A DNA stretch of 64,000 bases. Source: Parvibaculum sp040390855. Its GTDB lineage: Bacteria; Pseudomonadota; Alphaproteobacteria; Parvibaculales; Parvibaculaceae. Positions within the stretch are counted from its first letter, which is position 1; the number at the start of each line of letters is the position of its first letter. The notes below the pieces were generated by a model that did not search any database, was not told the origin of the DNA, and saw only the letters and a list, made by a program, of their open reading frames with translations. Below are positions 1 to 8,643 of the stretch, piece after piece. The position numbers and the translations under genes are program-made. The stretch lies in contig JAZJXO010000023.1 in the NCBI GenBank assembly GCA_040390855.1, positions 11,643-75,642 on the forward strand, given 5' to 3'.

Positions 1-565
1 TGTAGCGCGAGCAATGATAGCTGTCGAAGAGCCGCAATCCGGGTTTGAGTTCGTGGCTTGCCTGATGGCCGAAAGGGTTTCGGGCTTTTGTTGCGCCGAA
101 TGTTGACAGGACATTTTCATGCGCGATGCGGCCGAGTGCCAGAATGGCTTTGAGGTTTGGCAGAGCCTCTATGCGGTTTACCAGAAACGGTCGGCAGGTT
201 TTTTCTTCAAGCGGCGTCGGTTTGTTTTGCGGCGGCACGCAGCGCACCGCATTGCTGATCATCGCGTCCACAAGTTCCAGTCCGTCATCGGCACGCGCTT
301 CGAATATGCCTTTGGAGAAACCGAATTTCTTCAGTGTCGAGTAGAGAAGGTCGCCCGCATAGTCGCCCGTGAAGGGACGTCCCGTGCGGTTCGCGCCCGT
401 GACGCCGGGCGCGAGGCCGACGATCAGCAGTCTCGCATTCGCGCTGCCGAAAGACGGCACAGGTCCGTTGAACCAATCAGGATGCGCGCGCGCATTCGCC
501 TCTCGGTAAGCGACGAGGCGCGGGCAGAGCGGGCAGTCGTGCGGGACTTCAGCGAGCGACGTCAT
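1..565 (-). CDS. Type-5 (UDGb-like) uracil-DNA glycosylase, C-terminus cut by window edge
   Basis: Translating the minus strand from ATG 565 gives an open frame running off the left edge (about 188 residues seen). It carries the family-4/5 UDG motif GLAPGVTGANRTGRPF (about residues 50-65). Four cysteines (11, 14, 109, 124) sit where this family binds a 4Fe-4S cluster. A SYHCSRY segment at the edge matches the start of the C-terminal active-site motif. Known role of the family: removal of uracil and other deaminated bases from DNA. The start codon overlaps the stop of the upstream NYN gene by one base (TGATG), so translational coupling is likely. The last residues lie outside the window. Confidence 0.88.
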   Translation of the reverse strand, partial: MTSLAEVPHDCPLCPRLVAYREANARAHPDWFNGPVPSFGSANARLLIVGLAPGVTGANRTGRPFTGDYAGDLLYSTLKKFGFSKGIFEARADDGLELVDAMISNAVRCVPPQNKPTPLEEKTCRPFLVNRIEALPNLKAILALGRIAHENVLSTFGATKARNPFGHQASHELKPGLRLFDSYHCSRY

Positions 566-1185
566 CAGCGTGCAGGCACGTTTTCTTCTTCGTCTTCATA
601 CTCGTAGTCGTCTTCGGTCGTATCGGCGGCGACGGGTGTTCTGGTTGCATGTGGTGTTTGTGTGCGGGTGATGATGCCGCGCAATGTTTCCAGCTCGATA
701 AACTGATCGGCCTGACGGCGCAATTCATCTGCAATCATCGGCGGTTGCGAGCGCGTCGTTGAAATAACAGTGACGCGCTTGCCCTTGCGCTGTAAGGCAT
801 CAACGAGGCGGCGGAAATCGCCGTCGCCGGAAAAGAGCACGAGATGGTCGATATTGGGTGCCATTTCCATCGCGTCGATGGCGAGTTCAATATCCATATT
901 GCCTTTGATGCGGCGGCGGCCCTGTGCGTCGGTGAATTCCTTGGCGGGCTTGGTGACGACCGTGAAGCCGTTGTAATCGAGCCAGTCGATCAGCGGGCGC
1001 AAAGGCGAGAAGTCCTGATCCTCGATGAGCGCGGTGTAATAAAACGCACGGATGAGGTGACCCTTCGTGCGGAAATGATTGAGCAGGCGGCGGTAGTCGA
1101 TGTCAAAGTTCAGGCCGCGTGCGGCTGAGTAGAGATTTGCGCCGTCAATAAAAAGGGCGACGCGTTCCTGCGGGTAAAAATTCAT
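565..1185 (-). CDS. NYN domain (LabA/DUF88-like) putative ribonuclease
   Basis: The 206-residue protein begins MNFYPQERVALFIDGANLY and keeps the acidic residues of the NYN/PIN fold: Asp14 in FIDGANL and the later SGDGDFRRLV motif. NYN proteins are usually metal-dependent RNases, but the substrate here is unknown. The C-terminal tail is very acidic (EDDYEYEDEEE). I chose ATG 1185 because AAAGGTC lies just upstream and the conserved domain starts there. An upstream in-frame ATG at 1272 would add 29 basic, atypical residues. The gene is followed by, and coupled to, the uracil-DNA glycosylase gene. Confidence 0.85.
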   Translation of the reverse strand: MNFYPQERVALFIDGANLYSAARGLNFDIDYRRLLNHFRTKGHLIRAFYYTALIEDQDFSPLRPLIDWLDYNGFTVVTKPAKEFTDAQGRRRIKGNMDIELAIDAMEMAPNIDHLVLFSGDGDFRRLVDALQRKGKRVTVISTTRSQPPMIADELRRQADQFIELETLRGIITRTQTPHATRTPVAADTTEDDYEYEDEEENVPAR

Positions 1186-1214
1186 AAAATGACCTTTGAT
1201 GTTTTTGTTTTTGG

Positions 1215-1231
1215 GAGACTTTATAAGTCTC
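1215..1231. promoter_or_regulatory. Inverted repeat between divergent NYN and folK genes
   Basis: GAGACTT-TAT-AAGTCTC forms a 7-bp perfect inverted repeat in the 117-bp divergent intergenic region, next to AT-rich TTTATA tracts that could serve as -10 elements for either gene. It could be an operator or a small hairpin. No regulator is assigned. Confidence 0.3.
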
Positions 1232-1302
1232 AATTTATAGAAGACGCGTGACTTTTGAAATGGCCCGGTCAAATGTCACACGCAAATGTGAGGCGAAAAC
1301 AG

Positions 1303-1842
1303 ATGATCCTGATTGGACTGGGTGCAAATTTACCGACTGTTGAGGGGGAGCCGCGCCAAACGCTCGATGTCGCATTGCGTTTGTTTCCTGCATTCGGGAT
1401 TTCACTCGTCCGTTGCTCGTCCTTTTTCCGGACTCCCGCGATCGCTCATACCGTGCAGCCTGATTATGTGAATGCGGTAGCCGTTGTCGCGTCGGCTTTG
1501 CCCGCGCCCGACCTTCTTGCCGCGCTCCACCGGATCGAAGCGTTGTTCGGGCGGGTCCGCCATGGGCGTTGGGCGGCACGGACGCTCGACCTCGATCTCC
1601 TCGATTACCAAGGGCAAATCGTCACGGTATCCGGCCCGCACGGGGCCGAAGCAGGCACCGGACCTTTGCCACTCGCGCTCCCCCATCCTGGTATCGGTGC
1701 CCGCGGATTCGTGCTGGTTCCGTTGGCCGAAGTCGCTCCCGATTGGGTTCATCCGCGTGAGGGCGTAGGGCCGCAAGTGCTTCTGGCGCGTCTGATCGCA
1801 TCGGAGGGTCCGGCTACGACCGCAGAAATCTGCCGGATTTGA
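1303..1842 (+). CDS. folK: 2-amino-4-hydroxy-6-hydroxymethyldihydropteridine pyrophosphokinase (HPPK)
   Basis: This 179-residue protein transfers pyrophosphate from ATP to 6-hydroxymethyl-7,8-dihydropterin in folate synthesis. The N-terminus MILIGLGANLP is the family opening. The RHGRWAARTLDLDLLDY segment holds the signature with the two metal-binding aspartates. Length is typical. I placed the start at ATG 1303, after GAGGCG; an earlier in-frame ATG at 1255 adds 16 residues not found in the family. The gene stands just upstream of rpoZ. Confidence 0.93.
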   Translation: MILIGLGANLPTVEGEPRQTLDVALRLFPAFGISLVRCSSFFRTPAIAHTVQPDYVNAVAVVASALPAPDLLAALHRIEALFGRVRHGRWAARTLDLDLLDYQGQIVTVSGPHGAEAGTGPLPLALPHPGIGARGFVLVPLAEVAPDWVHPREGVGPQVLLARLIASEGPATTAEICRI

Positions 1843-1885
1843 TCTCTTTCCGGAACAAATAAGCCCCATAAACGCCTGTTTTTGC

Positions 1886-1914
1886 TTGCCTTGCCAGCCG
1901 CCAGCCCCTACATA
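1886..1914 (+). promoter_or_regulatory. Putative sigma-70-type promoter of rpoZ
   Basis: TTGCCT (1886-1891) and TACATA (1909-1914) are separated by 17 bp and lie 35 bp upstream of the rpoZ start, in the gap after folK. Match quality is moderate. Confidence 0.4.
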
Positions 1915-1948
1915 CGGGCTAACCCCATTTCATCTCGGAGTCCGATAT

Positions 1949-2371
1949 ATGGCGCGCGTTACCGTTGAAGATTGTGTCGATAAAGTGCCGAACCGCTTTG
2001 AGCTGGTTTTGCTCTCGGCCCATCGTGCCCGTGCCATGTCGGCAGGCTCGGAACTGACCATCGACCGCGACAACGACAAGAACCCCGTCGTGGCCTTGCG
2101 CGAAATTGCCGAACGCACAATCGTTCCGGTGGACCTGCGCGAAGATCTGATCGGCTCCATGCAGAAGCGCGTTGATGCCGATGAGTCAGAGACAGAAGCC
2201 GTGGCGCTTCTCACATCGGGTGAAAGCACCGAGACGCCTGATACTTTCGGCGCAGCGGCCGGTTCGAGTGATCGTATGAGCGAAGAGGAGCTTCTGCGTG
2301 CGATCCAGATCCAGATCGACTCGCCGCAGCAGAAATCTGCCGACGCCGACGATATGGACGGAGACGACTGA
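1949..2371 (+). CDS. rpoZ: DNA-directed RNA polymerase omega subunit
   Basis: The 140-residue protein opens MARVTVEDCVDKVPNRFELVLLS, the omega N-terminal signature, followed by ARAMSAGSE and VVALREIAE. Omega helps assemble and stabilise RNA polymerase around beta-prime and contributes to the ppGpp site in proteobacteria. That fits its place directly before rsh. The C-terminal 70 residues are acidic and variable, as in other alphaproteobacteria. Start at ATG 1949 after TCGGAG. Confidence 0.94.
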   Translation: MARVTVEDCVDKVPNRFELVLLSAHRARAMSAGSELTIDRDNDKNPVVALREIAERTIVPVDLREDLIGSMQKRVDADESETEAVALLTSGESTETPDTFGAAAGSSDRMSEEELLRAIQIQIDSPQQKSADADDMDGDD

Positions 2372-2419
2372 GCGCAGGGAGGTGTGATCCAATCACGCCC
2401 GCACGGCTAGCACATTTGA

Positions 2420-2458
2420 GCGCCGCCCCCGCCGAAAGGTTGGGCGGCGCTTTTGTTT
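2420..2458 (+). terminator. Rho-independent terminator after rpoZ
   Basis: A 9-bp perfect GC stem (GCGCCGCCC at 2420-2428, GGGCGGCGC at 2442-2450) with a 13-nt loop is followed by TTTTGTTT. It lies between rpoZ and rsh and may terminate fully or attenuate read-through into rsh. Confidence 0.85.
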
Positions 2459-2496
2459 GTGACTAAGATGAGTTCCGAGTAGGAGTTTGAGACAAT

Positions 2497-4647
2497 ATGC
2501 TACGGCAGTATGAGCTGGTTGATCGGGTACTGGGTTACGATCCGCGCGCGGACGAGGCCCTGATCAACCGTGCTTATGTCTATGCCATGAAAAAGCATGG
2601 TAGCCAGATGCGTGCCAGCGGGGACCCCTATTTCTCCCATCCGATTGAAGTCGCGGGCATCCTGACGGATTTGAAGCTCGACACGGCAACGATTGTTACT
2701 GCGATCTTGCATGACACGATTGAGGATACGGGCGCGACGGTGGGCGAGCTTGCCGACTTGTTCGGTTTCGAGATTGCCAATCTTGTCGACGGCGTTACCA
2801 AACTCACACGCATCGAACTGACGTCGGAGCGCTCCAAGCAGGCGGAAAATTTCCGCAAATTTCTGCTCGCCATGTCGAACGACATCCGTGTGTTGCTGGT
2901 GAAGCTCGCCGACCGCCTGCATAATATGCGGACGCTGCATTTTATCAAATCGTCGGAGAAGCGTCAGCGCATCGCGCAAGAAACAATGGACATTTATGCG
3001 CCGCTCGCCGGTCGCATGGGCATTCAGGAAATCCGTGAAGAGCTGGAAGACCTTGCTTTCAAGGAACTCAATCCAGAAGCTCGCGAGACGTTGGTGAAGC
3101 GTCTCAATGAATTTAACTCCGAGAGCGGAGATACGGTTGAGAGCATTGCCGAAGAGTTGCGGTTGAAGCTTACCGCCTCCGGCATTAAATGCGAAGTGGA
3201 TGGTCGCCAGAAGCGGCCTTATTCAGTCTGGCGCAAGATGGAACGCCGCGCGATTTCGCTGGAACAGCTATCCGATATTTTTGGCTTCCGTGTCATCGTC
3301 GACGAGATGGACGATTGCTATCATGCGCTCGGTGTACTCCACATGAACTGGCCGATGGTGCCGGGGCGTTTCAAGGATTACATCTCGACGCCGAAGAATA
3401 ACGGCTATCGCTCCATTCACACGACAATGATCGGCCCGAAGCGCAAGCGCGTCGAGATTCAAGTGCGCACACGCAAGATGCACGAAGTCGCCGAACTCGG
3501 CATTGCAGCGCATTGGATCTACAAAGAAGGGTCGAGCCTTGCCGAGCGCTCGGAAGAATTTGCGGGCACGTTCAGCTGGTTGAAGCAGCTTATTGAAATG
3601 CTGGAGCATGGCGGTTCGCCGGAAGAGTTTTTGGAGCATACGAAACTTCAGATGTTCTCCGATCAGGTGTTCTGCTTCACGCCGAAGGGCACGCTTATCA
3701 CGTTGCCGCGCGGTGCGACGCCGGTTGATTTTGCTTATGCTGTGCATACCGAAGTCGGTGACAGTTGTGTCGGCGCGAAAATCAACGGCCGCCACATGCC
3801 GCTGCGCACGGTGCTGACCAATGGTGACGAAGTGGAAATCATCCGCTCGCAGGCGCAGCGCCCGTCCCCCGCATGGGAAGCCTTTGTCGCGACCGGCAAA
3901 GCGCGTTCGGCAATCCGTCGTTCCATCCGTTCTGCCAAAGAAGCGGAGTTCGGTCGCCTTGGTCGCCAGATTCTGAAGGGTGTGTTTGAGGCGGCGGGGC
4001 GCGAGGCAACCGATGTTGTGTTGCAGCGGGCTCTGCGGGCGTTGCATCAGGATGATCTGGAGGAATTGCTGGCCTCGGTTGGTGACGGCACAATTCCGGC
4101 GCAGCAGGTTCTCGAAACCGTGTTTCCGGAATTGCCGGTCAAAAAAGGCAGTCGCAAGAAGTCGTTGAAATCTGTCGGTGGTGATGATCATGCGGGTGTT
4201 GTGCGCATAACAGGCGCGGGGCAGGGGCTGGCCATCCGCATGGCGGCCAATAGTTTCCCGCTGCCGGGCGAGCGCATTGTCGGAATCATCACGCCGGGCG
4301 AAGGTGTGGTCATCTATCCGATTGATGCGCCTGCGCTTGAAGAGTTCGACGGCGAGACGACGCGCTGGCTTGACGTCGCGTGGGATATAGACCCTGAGCA
4401 TCCGCAGCTTTTTCCTGCGCGTCTCAATGTGACGGTGCGCAATGAAGTGGGTGCGCTCGGCCACATCGCGTCGCTTGTGGCTGACTATGGCAGCAATATT
4501 ACCAATCTTACGATGACGCAGCGCGATACGGATTTTTTTGATATGCAGCTTGATCTTGAAGTGCGCGACTTCAAGCATCTGACGCGCATTATGTCGGCGC
4601 TTAACGGCGTGTCGGTGGTGTCGCAGGTCGTTCGTCCGCGTCGCTAG
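2497..4647 (+). CDS. rsh: Bifunctional (p)ppGpp synthetase/hydrolase (RelA/SpoT, Rsh)
   Basis: The 716-residue stringent-response enzyme makes and degrades (p)ppGpp. An N-terminal HD hydrolase domain keeps FSHP and the HDTIEDT metal motif (about residues 50-90). The synthetase domain follows (about 230-360, with GRFKDYISTPKNNGYRSIH), then TGS (VFTPKG-type, about 385-450) and a C-terminal ACT domain (about 640-716). Both catalytic halves look intact, as expected for the single Rsh of alphaproteobacteria. AGGAG lies 10 bases upstream of ATG 2497. pyrE follows 61 bases downstream. Confidence 0.96.
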   Translation: MLRQYELVDRVLGYDPRADEALINRAYVYAMKKHGSQMRASGDPYFSHPIEVAGILTDLKLDTATIVTAILHDTIEDTGATVGELADLFGFEIANLVDGVTKLTRIELTSERSKQAENFRKFLLAMSNDIRVLLVKLADRLHNMRTLHFIKSSEKRQRIAQETMDIYAPLAGRMGIQEIREELEDLAFKELNPEARETLVKRLNEFNSESGDTVESIAEELRLKLTASGIKCEVDGRQKRPYSVWRKMERRAISLEQLSDIFGFRVIVDEMDDCYHALGVLHMNWPMVPGRFKDYISTPKNNGYRSIHTTMIGPKRKRVEIQVRTRKMHEVAELGIAAHWIYKEGSSLAERSEEFAGTFSWLKQLIEMLEHGGSPEEFLEHTKLQMFSDQVFCFTPKGTLITLPRGATPVDFAYAVHTEVGDSCVGAKINGRHMPLRTVLTNGDEVEIIRSQAQRPSPAWEAFVATGKARSAIRRSIRSAKEAEFGRLGRQILKGVFEAAGREATDVVLQRALRALHQDDLEELLASVGDGTIPAQQVLETVFPELPVKKGSRKKSLKSVGGDDHAGVVRITGAGQGLAIRMAANSFPLPGERIVGIITPGEGVVIYPIDAPALEEFDGETTRWLDVAWDIDPEHPQLFPARLNVTVRNEVGALGHIASLVADYGSNITNLTMTQRDTDFFDMQLDLEVRDFKHLTRIMSALNGVSVVSQVVRPRR

Positions 4648-4708
4648 ATTGATGCAAGTTACATATAAAACTGGTAAACGGTGCAGAGCCACCAAAGGGA
4701 ACGAGACG

Positions 4709-5296
4709 ATGAAAACCGAGGCCGTCCTGAAAGAATTTGAAAAAGCCGGTGCTTTGCTCAAAGGTCATTTCATTTTGTCATCAGGATTGCGCAGCTCGAT
4801 GTTCCTGCAAAAAGCGCTGGTGTTCATGCACCCCAAGATCACCGCGAAACTCTGCAAGGCGCTGGCGAAGAAAGTGTCTGAAGAAATAGACATGTCGAAA
4901 ATCGATGTAATCGTCTCGCCTGCTGTCGGTGGCATCATTCCGGGTTATGAGACAGCGCGCCATCTCAATGTGCCTGCCATGTATGTCGAGCGCGAGAACG
5001 GCGAGTTCGTCCTGCGTCGCGGATTTCCGCTTACTAAGGGGATGCGCGTGCTGATGGTGGAGGACATTGTGACGACGGGCGTGTCGTCGCGCGAATGCAT
5101 TGCGACCATCCGTGCGACGGGCGCGAAAGTTGTGGCGGCGGCCTGCCTCATCGACCGGTCGGGCGGCAAGGCGAAAGTCGGTGTCAAACTTATCTCGCTG
5201 GCGCAGGTCGCTATTCCGTCTTATCCGGCTGACAAATTGCCACCTGAGCTTGCGGCTATTCCGGCAATAAAGCCCGGCAGCCGCGGGCTTGCTTAA
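4709..5296 (+). CDS. pyrE: Orotate phosphoribosyltransferase
   Basis: This 195-residue enzyme converts orotate and PRPP to OMP in pyrimidine synthesis. The PRPP-binding motif VLMVEDIVTTGVSS is clear, and SSGLRSS and VSPAVGGIIPG match the family. I chose ATG 4709 with AAAGGGAACGAG upstream; in-frame ATGs at 4649 and 4652 would add about 20 residues with no family match. It lies between rsh and a DUF2062 gene, a common alphaproteobacterial order. Confidence 0.93.
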   Translation: MKTEAVLKEFEKAGALLKGHFILSSGLRSSMFLQKALVFMHPKITAKLCKALAKKVSEEIDMSKIDVIVSPAVGGIIPGYETARHLNVPAMYVERENGEFVLRRGFPLTKGMRVLMVEDIVTTGVSSRECIATIRATGAKVVAAACLIDRSGGKAKVGVKLISLAQVAIPSYPADKLPPELAAIPAIKPGSRGLA

Positions 5297-5318
5297 GTGT
5301 TTTTAGAAGGTAACGACC

Positions 5319-5891
5319 GTGTTCCAACGTAGGGTCGAGCTTCGTCCGCTTACGAAACTGCGCGAGGCGCTGTGGCCCAGCATGGGATGGCGGCGCGTCT
5401 CTGTTTTGTATTGGCGGCGTGTGCGACGGCTCAACGGCTCACCGCATTCGGTGGCGCTTGGTATCGCGATCGGCGCTTTCATGGGCTGCTCGCCCTATCT
5501 CGGTTTTCATATTGTCGGGGCGATGCTTGTGGCATGGGTGTTCCGCAGCAATCTCGTTGCGGCGGCGCTCGGTACGAATATCGGCAACCCGATCACTTAT
5601 CCGCCGATCTGGTGGGCGAGCTATGATCTTGGCAATTGGATCATGGGAGGGCATCCGGCAGAGAATGTCGATCTCGTTTCCACTCTGATGAGTTCTAAAG
5701 CCTTTGACGTGATCGTGCCGTTTCTTGTTCCGATGGCGATTGGCTCTATGCCCATCGGCATTGTTGCGGCATTGATTGCTTATATGTTCACGAGGAGCGC
5801 AGTCACCGCCTATCAGAAGCGGCGTCGGGAGAAACTGGAAGAGATGGTTCTGGAGCGCATGACCCAGCGTGCACCGGACCCGACGGAATAG
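5319..5891 (+). CDS. DUF2062 membrane protein
   Basis: The 190-residue protein begins at GTG 5319 after AGAAGG. It contains the DUF2062 pattern: SPHSVALGIAIGAFMGCSPYLGFH, a hydrophobic helix, then GTNIGNPITYPPIWW, and a second hydrophobic pair near residues 125-160. It is predicted to be an inner-membrane protein of unknown biochemical role. It sits in the pyrE-pdxJ stretch with short gaps, so it is probably cotranscribed. Confidence 0.85.
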   Translation: MFQRRVELRPLTKLREALWPSMGWRRVSVLYWRRVRRLNGSPHSVALGIAIGAFMGCSPYLGFHIVGAMLVAWVFRSNLVAAALGTNIGNPITYPPIWWASYDLGNWIMGGHPAENVDLVSTLMSSKAFDVIVPFLVPMAIGSMPIGIVAALIAYMFTRSAVTAYQKRRREKLEEMVLERMTQRAPDPTE

Positions 5892-5908
5892 AAGCGGAGA
5901 CCGGTCTG

Positions 5909-6661
5909 ATGGATTTGCGTCTTGGTGTAAACATTGATCACGTGGCGACCATCCGCAATGCGCGCGGCGGGGAGCATCCCGATCCCGTGCGTGCGGCGGA
6001 AATGGCAGCGGCGGCAGGTGCCAACGGTATCACGGCGCATCTGCGTGAGGACCGTCGGCACATACGCGACCATGACATCGAGCGCCTGATGGGCGAAATG
6101 TCATTGCCGCTCAATCTGGAAATGGCGGCGACGGAAGAGATGCTTGCGATTGCGCTTCGTCATCGTCCGCACGCTGTCTGCATCGTGCCGGAGCGGCGCG
6201 AGGAAGTAACGACCGAGGGCGGGCTTGATGCTGCCGGTCAGCACAATCATCTGAAACCTTTTGTGACACGGCTTGCTGATGCCGGTATCCGTGTTTCGCT
6301 TTTCATCAATGCCGACATCGCGCAGCTTGAAGCGGCGGTGTCGCTCGGTGCTCCGGTTGTTGAGTTGCATACGGGGGCCTATGCTCATGCGGGTGATGCG
6401 AAAGACGGTGCGAGGATCGAGGCTGAGTTTCAGCGTTTGGCGCGGTGCGCGCGCGACGGTTTCGCGATGGGGCTTGAGGTTCATGCCGGTCACGGTCTCA
6501 CCTTTGACAATGTGACGCCCGTTGCCGCCTTGCGCGAAATCCGAGAGCTGAACATCGGGCATTTTCTCATTGGTGAGGCGATATTCGACGGATTGCCCGC
6601 GACGATCCGCCAGATGCGCGAACTGATGGATATCGCCCGTGGGTCGAAGGTTTCTGCATGA
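5909..6661 (+). CDS. pdxJ: Pyridoxine 5'-phosphate synthase
   Basis: The 250-residue TIM-barrel enzyme condenses 1-deoxy-xylulose 5-phosphate with 3-amino-2-oxopropyl phosphate to make pyridoxine 5'-phosphate. Family motifs are NIDHVATIRNARGG (N-terminus), GANGITAHLREDRRHI, VELHTGAYA and EVHAGHGLTFDNV. Its stop overlaps the acpS start by four bases (ATGA), so the two genes are translationally coupled. This pdxJ-acpS pairing is widespread. Confidence 0.96.
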   Translation: MDLRLGVNIDHVATIRNARGGEHPDPVRAAEMAAAAGANGITAHLREDRRHIRDHDIERLMGEMSLPLNLEMAATEEMLAIALRHRPHAVCIVPERREEVTTEGGLDAAGQHNHLKPFVTRLADAGIRVSLFINADIAQLEAAVSLGAPVVELHTGAYAHAGDAKDGARIEAEFQRLARCARDGFAMGLEVHAGHGLTFDNVTPVAALREIRELNIGHFLIGEAIFDGLPATIRQMRELMDIARGSKVSA

Positions 6662-7068
6662 TTCTCGGCATCGGCAGTGATCTCATTACCATTCCCCGCA
6701 TTGAAAAATCGCTGGAGCGTTTCGGCGAGCGTTTTGTCAACCGGGTTTACACACCCATCGAACAGGCAAAGTCCGAGGGGCGGAAAAATCGGGCAGCATC
6801 TTATGCCAAGCGTTTTGCCGCCAAGGAAGCCTGCGCCAAGGCGCTCGGCACCGGCATCTCGCGCGGGGTCTATTGGCGCGATATGGGCGTCGTCAATCTG
6901 CGGGGCGGCAAACCCACCATGGCGCTGACCGGCGGGGCGCTGGAGCGGTTGAAAGCATTAACGCCGGAGGGGCATGAGGCGATCATTCATCTGACAATCA
7001 CCGATGACGGACCACTTGCTCAGGCTTTCGTCATAATTTCGGCTGAACCTGTCCCTAACAAGGGGTGA
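6658..7068 (+). CDS. acpS: Holo-[acyl-carrier-protein] synthase
   Basis: The 136-residue enzyme transfers the phosphopantetheine arm of CoA to acyl carrier protein. The metal-binding aspartate in GIGSDLI (residue 8) and the catalytic KRFAAKEACAKALGTGI helix are present. The gene overlaps pdxJ by four bases and precedes lepB. Confidence 0.95.
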   Translation: MILGIGSDLITIPRIEKSLERFGERFVNRVYTPIEQAKSEGRKNRAASYAKRFAAKEACAKALGTGISRGVYWRDMGVVNLRGGKPTMALTGGALERLKALTPEGHEAIIHLTITDDGPLAQAFVIISAEPVPNKG

Positions 7069-7180
7069 TCAGGCTGTTTTTGTCTGTCGCGACCACTTGC
7101 GCGGGGGCGACGGCTTGTCTTGTTATGGTATGGTCCCGTCTGTCGTCCGGCGCGGTTAAGGGTTTGGAGTTAGGTCAAAT

Positions 7181-7939
7181 ATGTCGATGTCAGAAAAGCT
7201 GAGTAATGTGCGCAACAGCGCCTGGGCGGAGAACGGTCGCACCATCGGGTATGCGCTGATCATTGCGCTGGTGATCCGCGCTTTCTTCTTCCAGCCTTTC
7301 AACATTCCGTCCGGCTCGATGATTCCGACGCTGTTGATTGGCGACTATCTTTTCGTCGCCAAATATAGCTACGGCTATTCCAAACATTCGCTGCCCTTCA
7401 GCCCGCCATTGTTTGATGGCCGTATCCTGTCGCGCCAGCCCTCGCGCGGCGATGTTATTGTGTTCAAGGTGCCGACGGATAACCGTACCGACTTCATCAA
7501 GCGCCTCGTCGGTCTTCCCGGTGACAAAATTCAGATGAAGCACAGCGTGCTCTATATCAATGGGTCTGCCGTGCCACGTGTGCGCGTCGAAGATTTTGTC
7601 AGCCGCGATCAGTTCGGCAATGTACAGCGTATTCCGCAATTTCGCGAGACGCTGTCCAATGGTGTTTCCTACAATACGCTCGATCTGATCGAGGAAAGTG
7701 TGACGGATAATACGGGCGTCTATTTCGTGCCGCCGGAACATTATTTCTTCATGGGTGACAATCGCGATAATTCGAATGACAGTCGTGTACCAAGCGCCGT
7801 CGGCTATGTGCCTTATGAAAATCTGGTCGGCAAGGCCGAGCTTATTTTCTTCTCAACGGATGGCAGCGCAGCCTTCTGGCAGTTCTGGCATTGGCCTTCG
7901 TCGATCCGCTGGGACCGCATGATGAGTTGGGTGGGTTGA
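7181..7939 (+). CDS. lepB: Signal peptidase I
   Basis: The 252-residue protein is anchored in the inner membrane by one N-terminal helix (about residues 22-38) and cleaves signal peptides on the periplasmic side. The catalytic serine lies in NIPSGSMIPTL (Ser46) and the lysine in DFIKRLVGLPGD (Lys107). Box E GDNRDNSNDSR is intact. Start at ATG 7181; ATG 7187 is an alternative two codons later. The 3' end abuts or overlaps rnc, as in many alphaproteobacteria. Confidence 0.94.
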   Translation: MSMSEKLSNVRNSAWAENGRTIGYALIIALVIRAFFFQPFNIPSGSMIPTLLIGDYLFVAKYSYGYSKHSLPFSPPLFDGRILSRQPSRGDVIVFKVPTDNRTDFIKRLVGLPGDKIQMKHSVLYINGSAVPRVRVEDFVSRDQFGNVQRIPQFRETLSNGVSYNTLDLIEESVTDNTGVYFVPPEHYFFMGDNRDNSNDSRVPSAVGYVPYENLVGKAELIFFSTDGSAAFWQFWHWPSSIRWDRMMSWVG

Positions 7940-8643
7940 GCAAAGCGGCGGCGGAGACCGGGTTGGCAGCGCTCGAAGCGCGGTTAGGCCACCAGTTTGC
8001 CGATGCCGGATTGCTGGTGCGTGCGCTTCGCCATTCGAGCGCCATCGGACGCAATGAGGAAAGTCTCAGCAACGAGCGCTTGGAGTTTATGGGCGACCGT
8101 GTTCTCGGTCTTGTTGTTGCTGAATGGTTGTTGCGCGATTTTCCCGATGCGACTGAAGGCGAGCTGGCCGTGCGCTATAATGGACTCGTACGCAAAGAGG
8201 CTTGTGCGGTCGTGGCCGGGAGCATTGAGCTTGGTGATTTTCTGGTGCTCGGCGCCGGCGAGGACAAAGCGGGCGGGCGGAAGAAGTCTGCTATTTTGGC
8301 CGATGCCTGCGAGGCGGTGATCGCGGCGCTTTATCTTGATGGTGGTCTTGCGCCTGCGCGGCGGTTTATCGAGACGGAATGGAGGCGCCTTCTGTCGGAG
8401 CCGACGCAGCGGGCCGACGCCAAGACGTTCTTGCAGGAATGGTCGCAAAAGCGTGGTCGCGGTATTCCTGTTTACAAAGCGACCGGCCGCAGTGGGCCGG
8501 ATCACGCACCCGAATTTGAGGTGCAGGTTGAAATCAGCGGTCTGAAACCGTTGAGCGGTTCGGGCAGTTCAAAGCGCATTGCCGAGCAGGCGGCAGCGCG
8601 GGCGATGTTGCTCAGAGAAAAAGTTTGGAACGAGAATGACTGA
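7936..8643 (+). CDS. rnc: Ribonuclease III
   Basis: This endonuclease cuts double-stranded RNA in rRNA and mRNA processing. The catalytic signature ERLEFMGDRVLGLVVAEWL is present (about residues 40-60). A C-terminal dsRNA-binding domain ends in SGSSKRIAEQAAARAMLL. The best start is TTG 7936, which forms a 4-base TTGA overlap with the lepB stop and follows a GGGTGGG tract. ATG 7891 is in frame and would add 15 residues (MAFVDPLGPHDELGG) encoded inside lepB. The era start overlaps its 3' end. Confidence 0.93.
   Translation: MSKAAAETGLAALEARLGHQFADAGLLVRALRHSSAIGRNEESLSNERLEFMGDRVLGLVVAEWLLRDFPDATEGELAVRYNGLVRKEACAVVAGSIELGDFLVLGAGEDKAGGRKKSAILADACEAVIAALYLDGGLAPARRFIETEWRRLLSEPTQRADAKTFLQEWSQKRGRGIPVYKATGRSGPDHAPEFEVQVEISGLKPLSGSGSSKRIAEQAAARAMLLREKVWNEND

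Noticed and set aside
1274..1291. TCACA-N-TGTGA-like symmetry before folK, considered as a CRP-type site
   Set aside because: The half-sites are in the opposite order to the CRP consensus (TGTGA-N6-TCACA).
3268..4761. 497-codon open frame antisense to rsh
   Set aside because: It mirrors GC-biased third positions of rsh, has no recognisable domain, and lacks a ribosome-binding site. The sense gene is certain.
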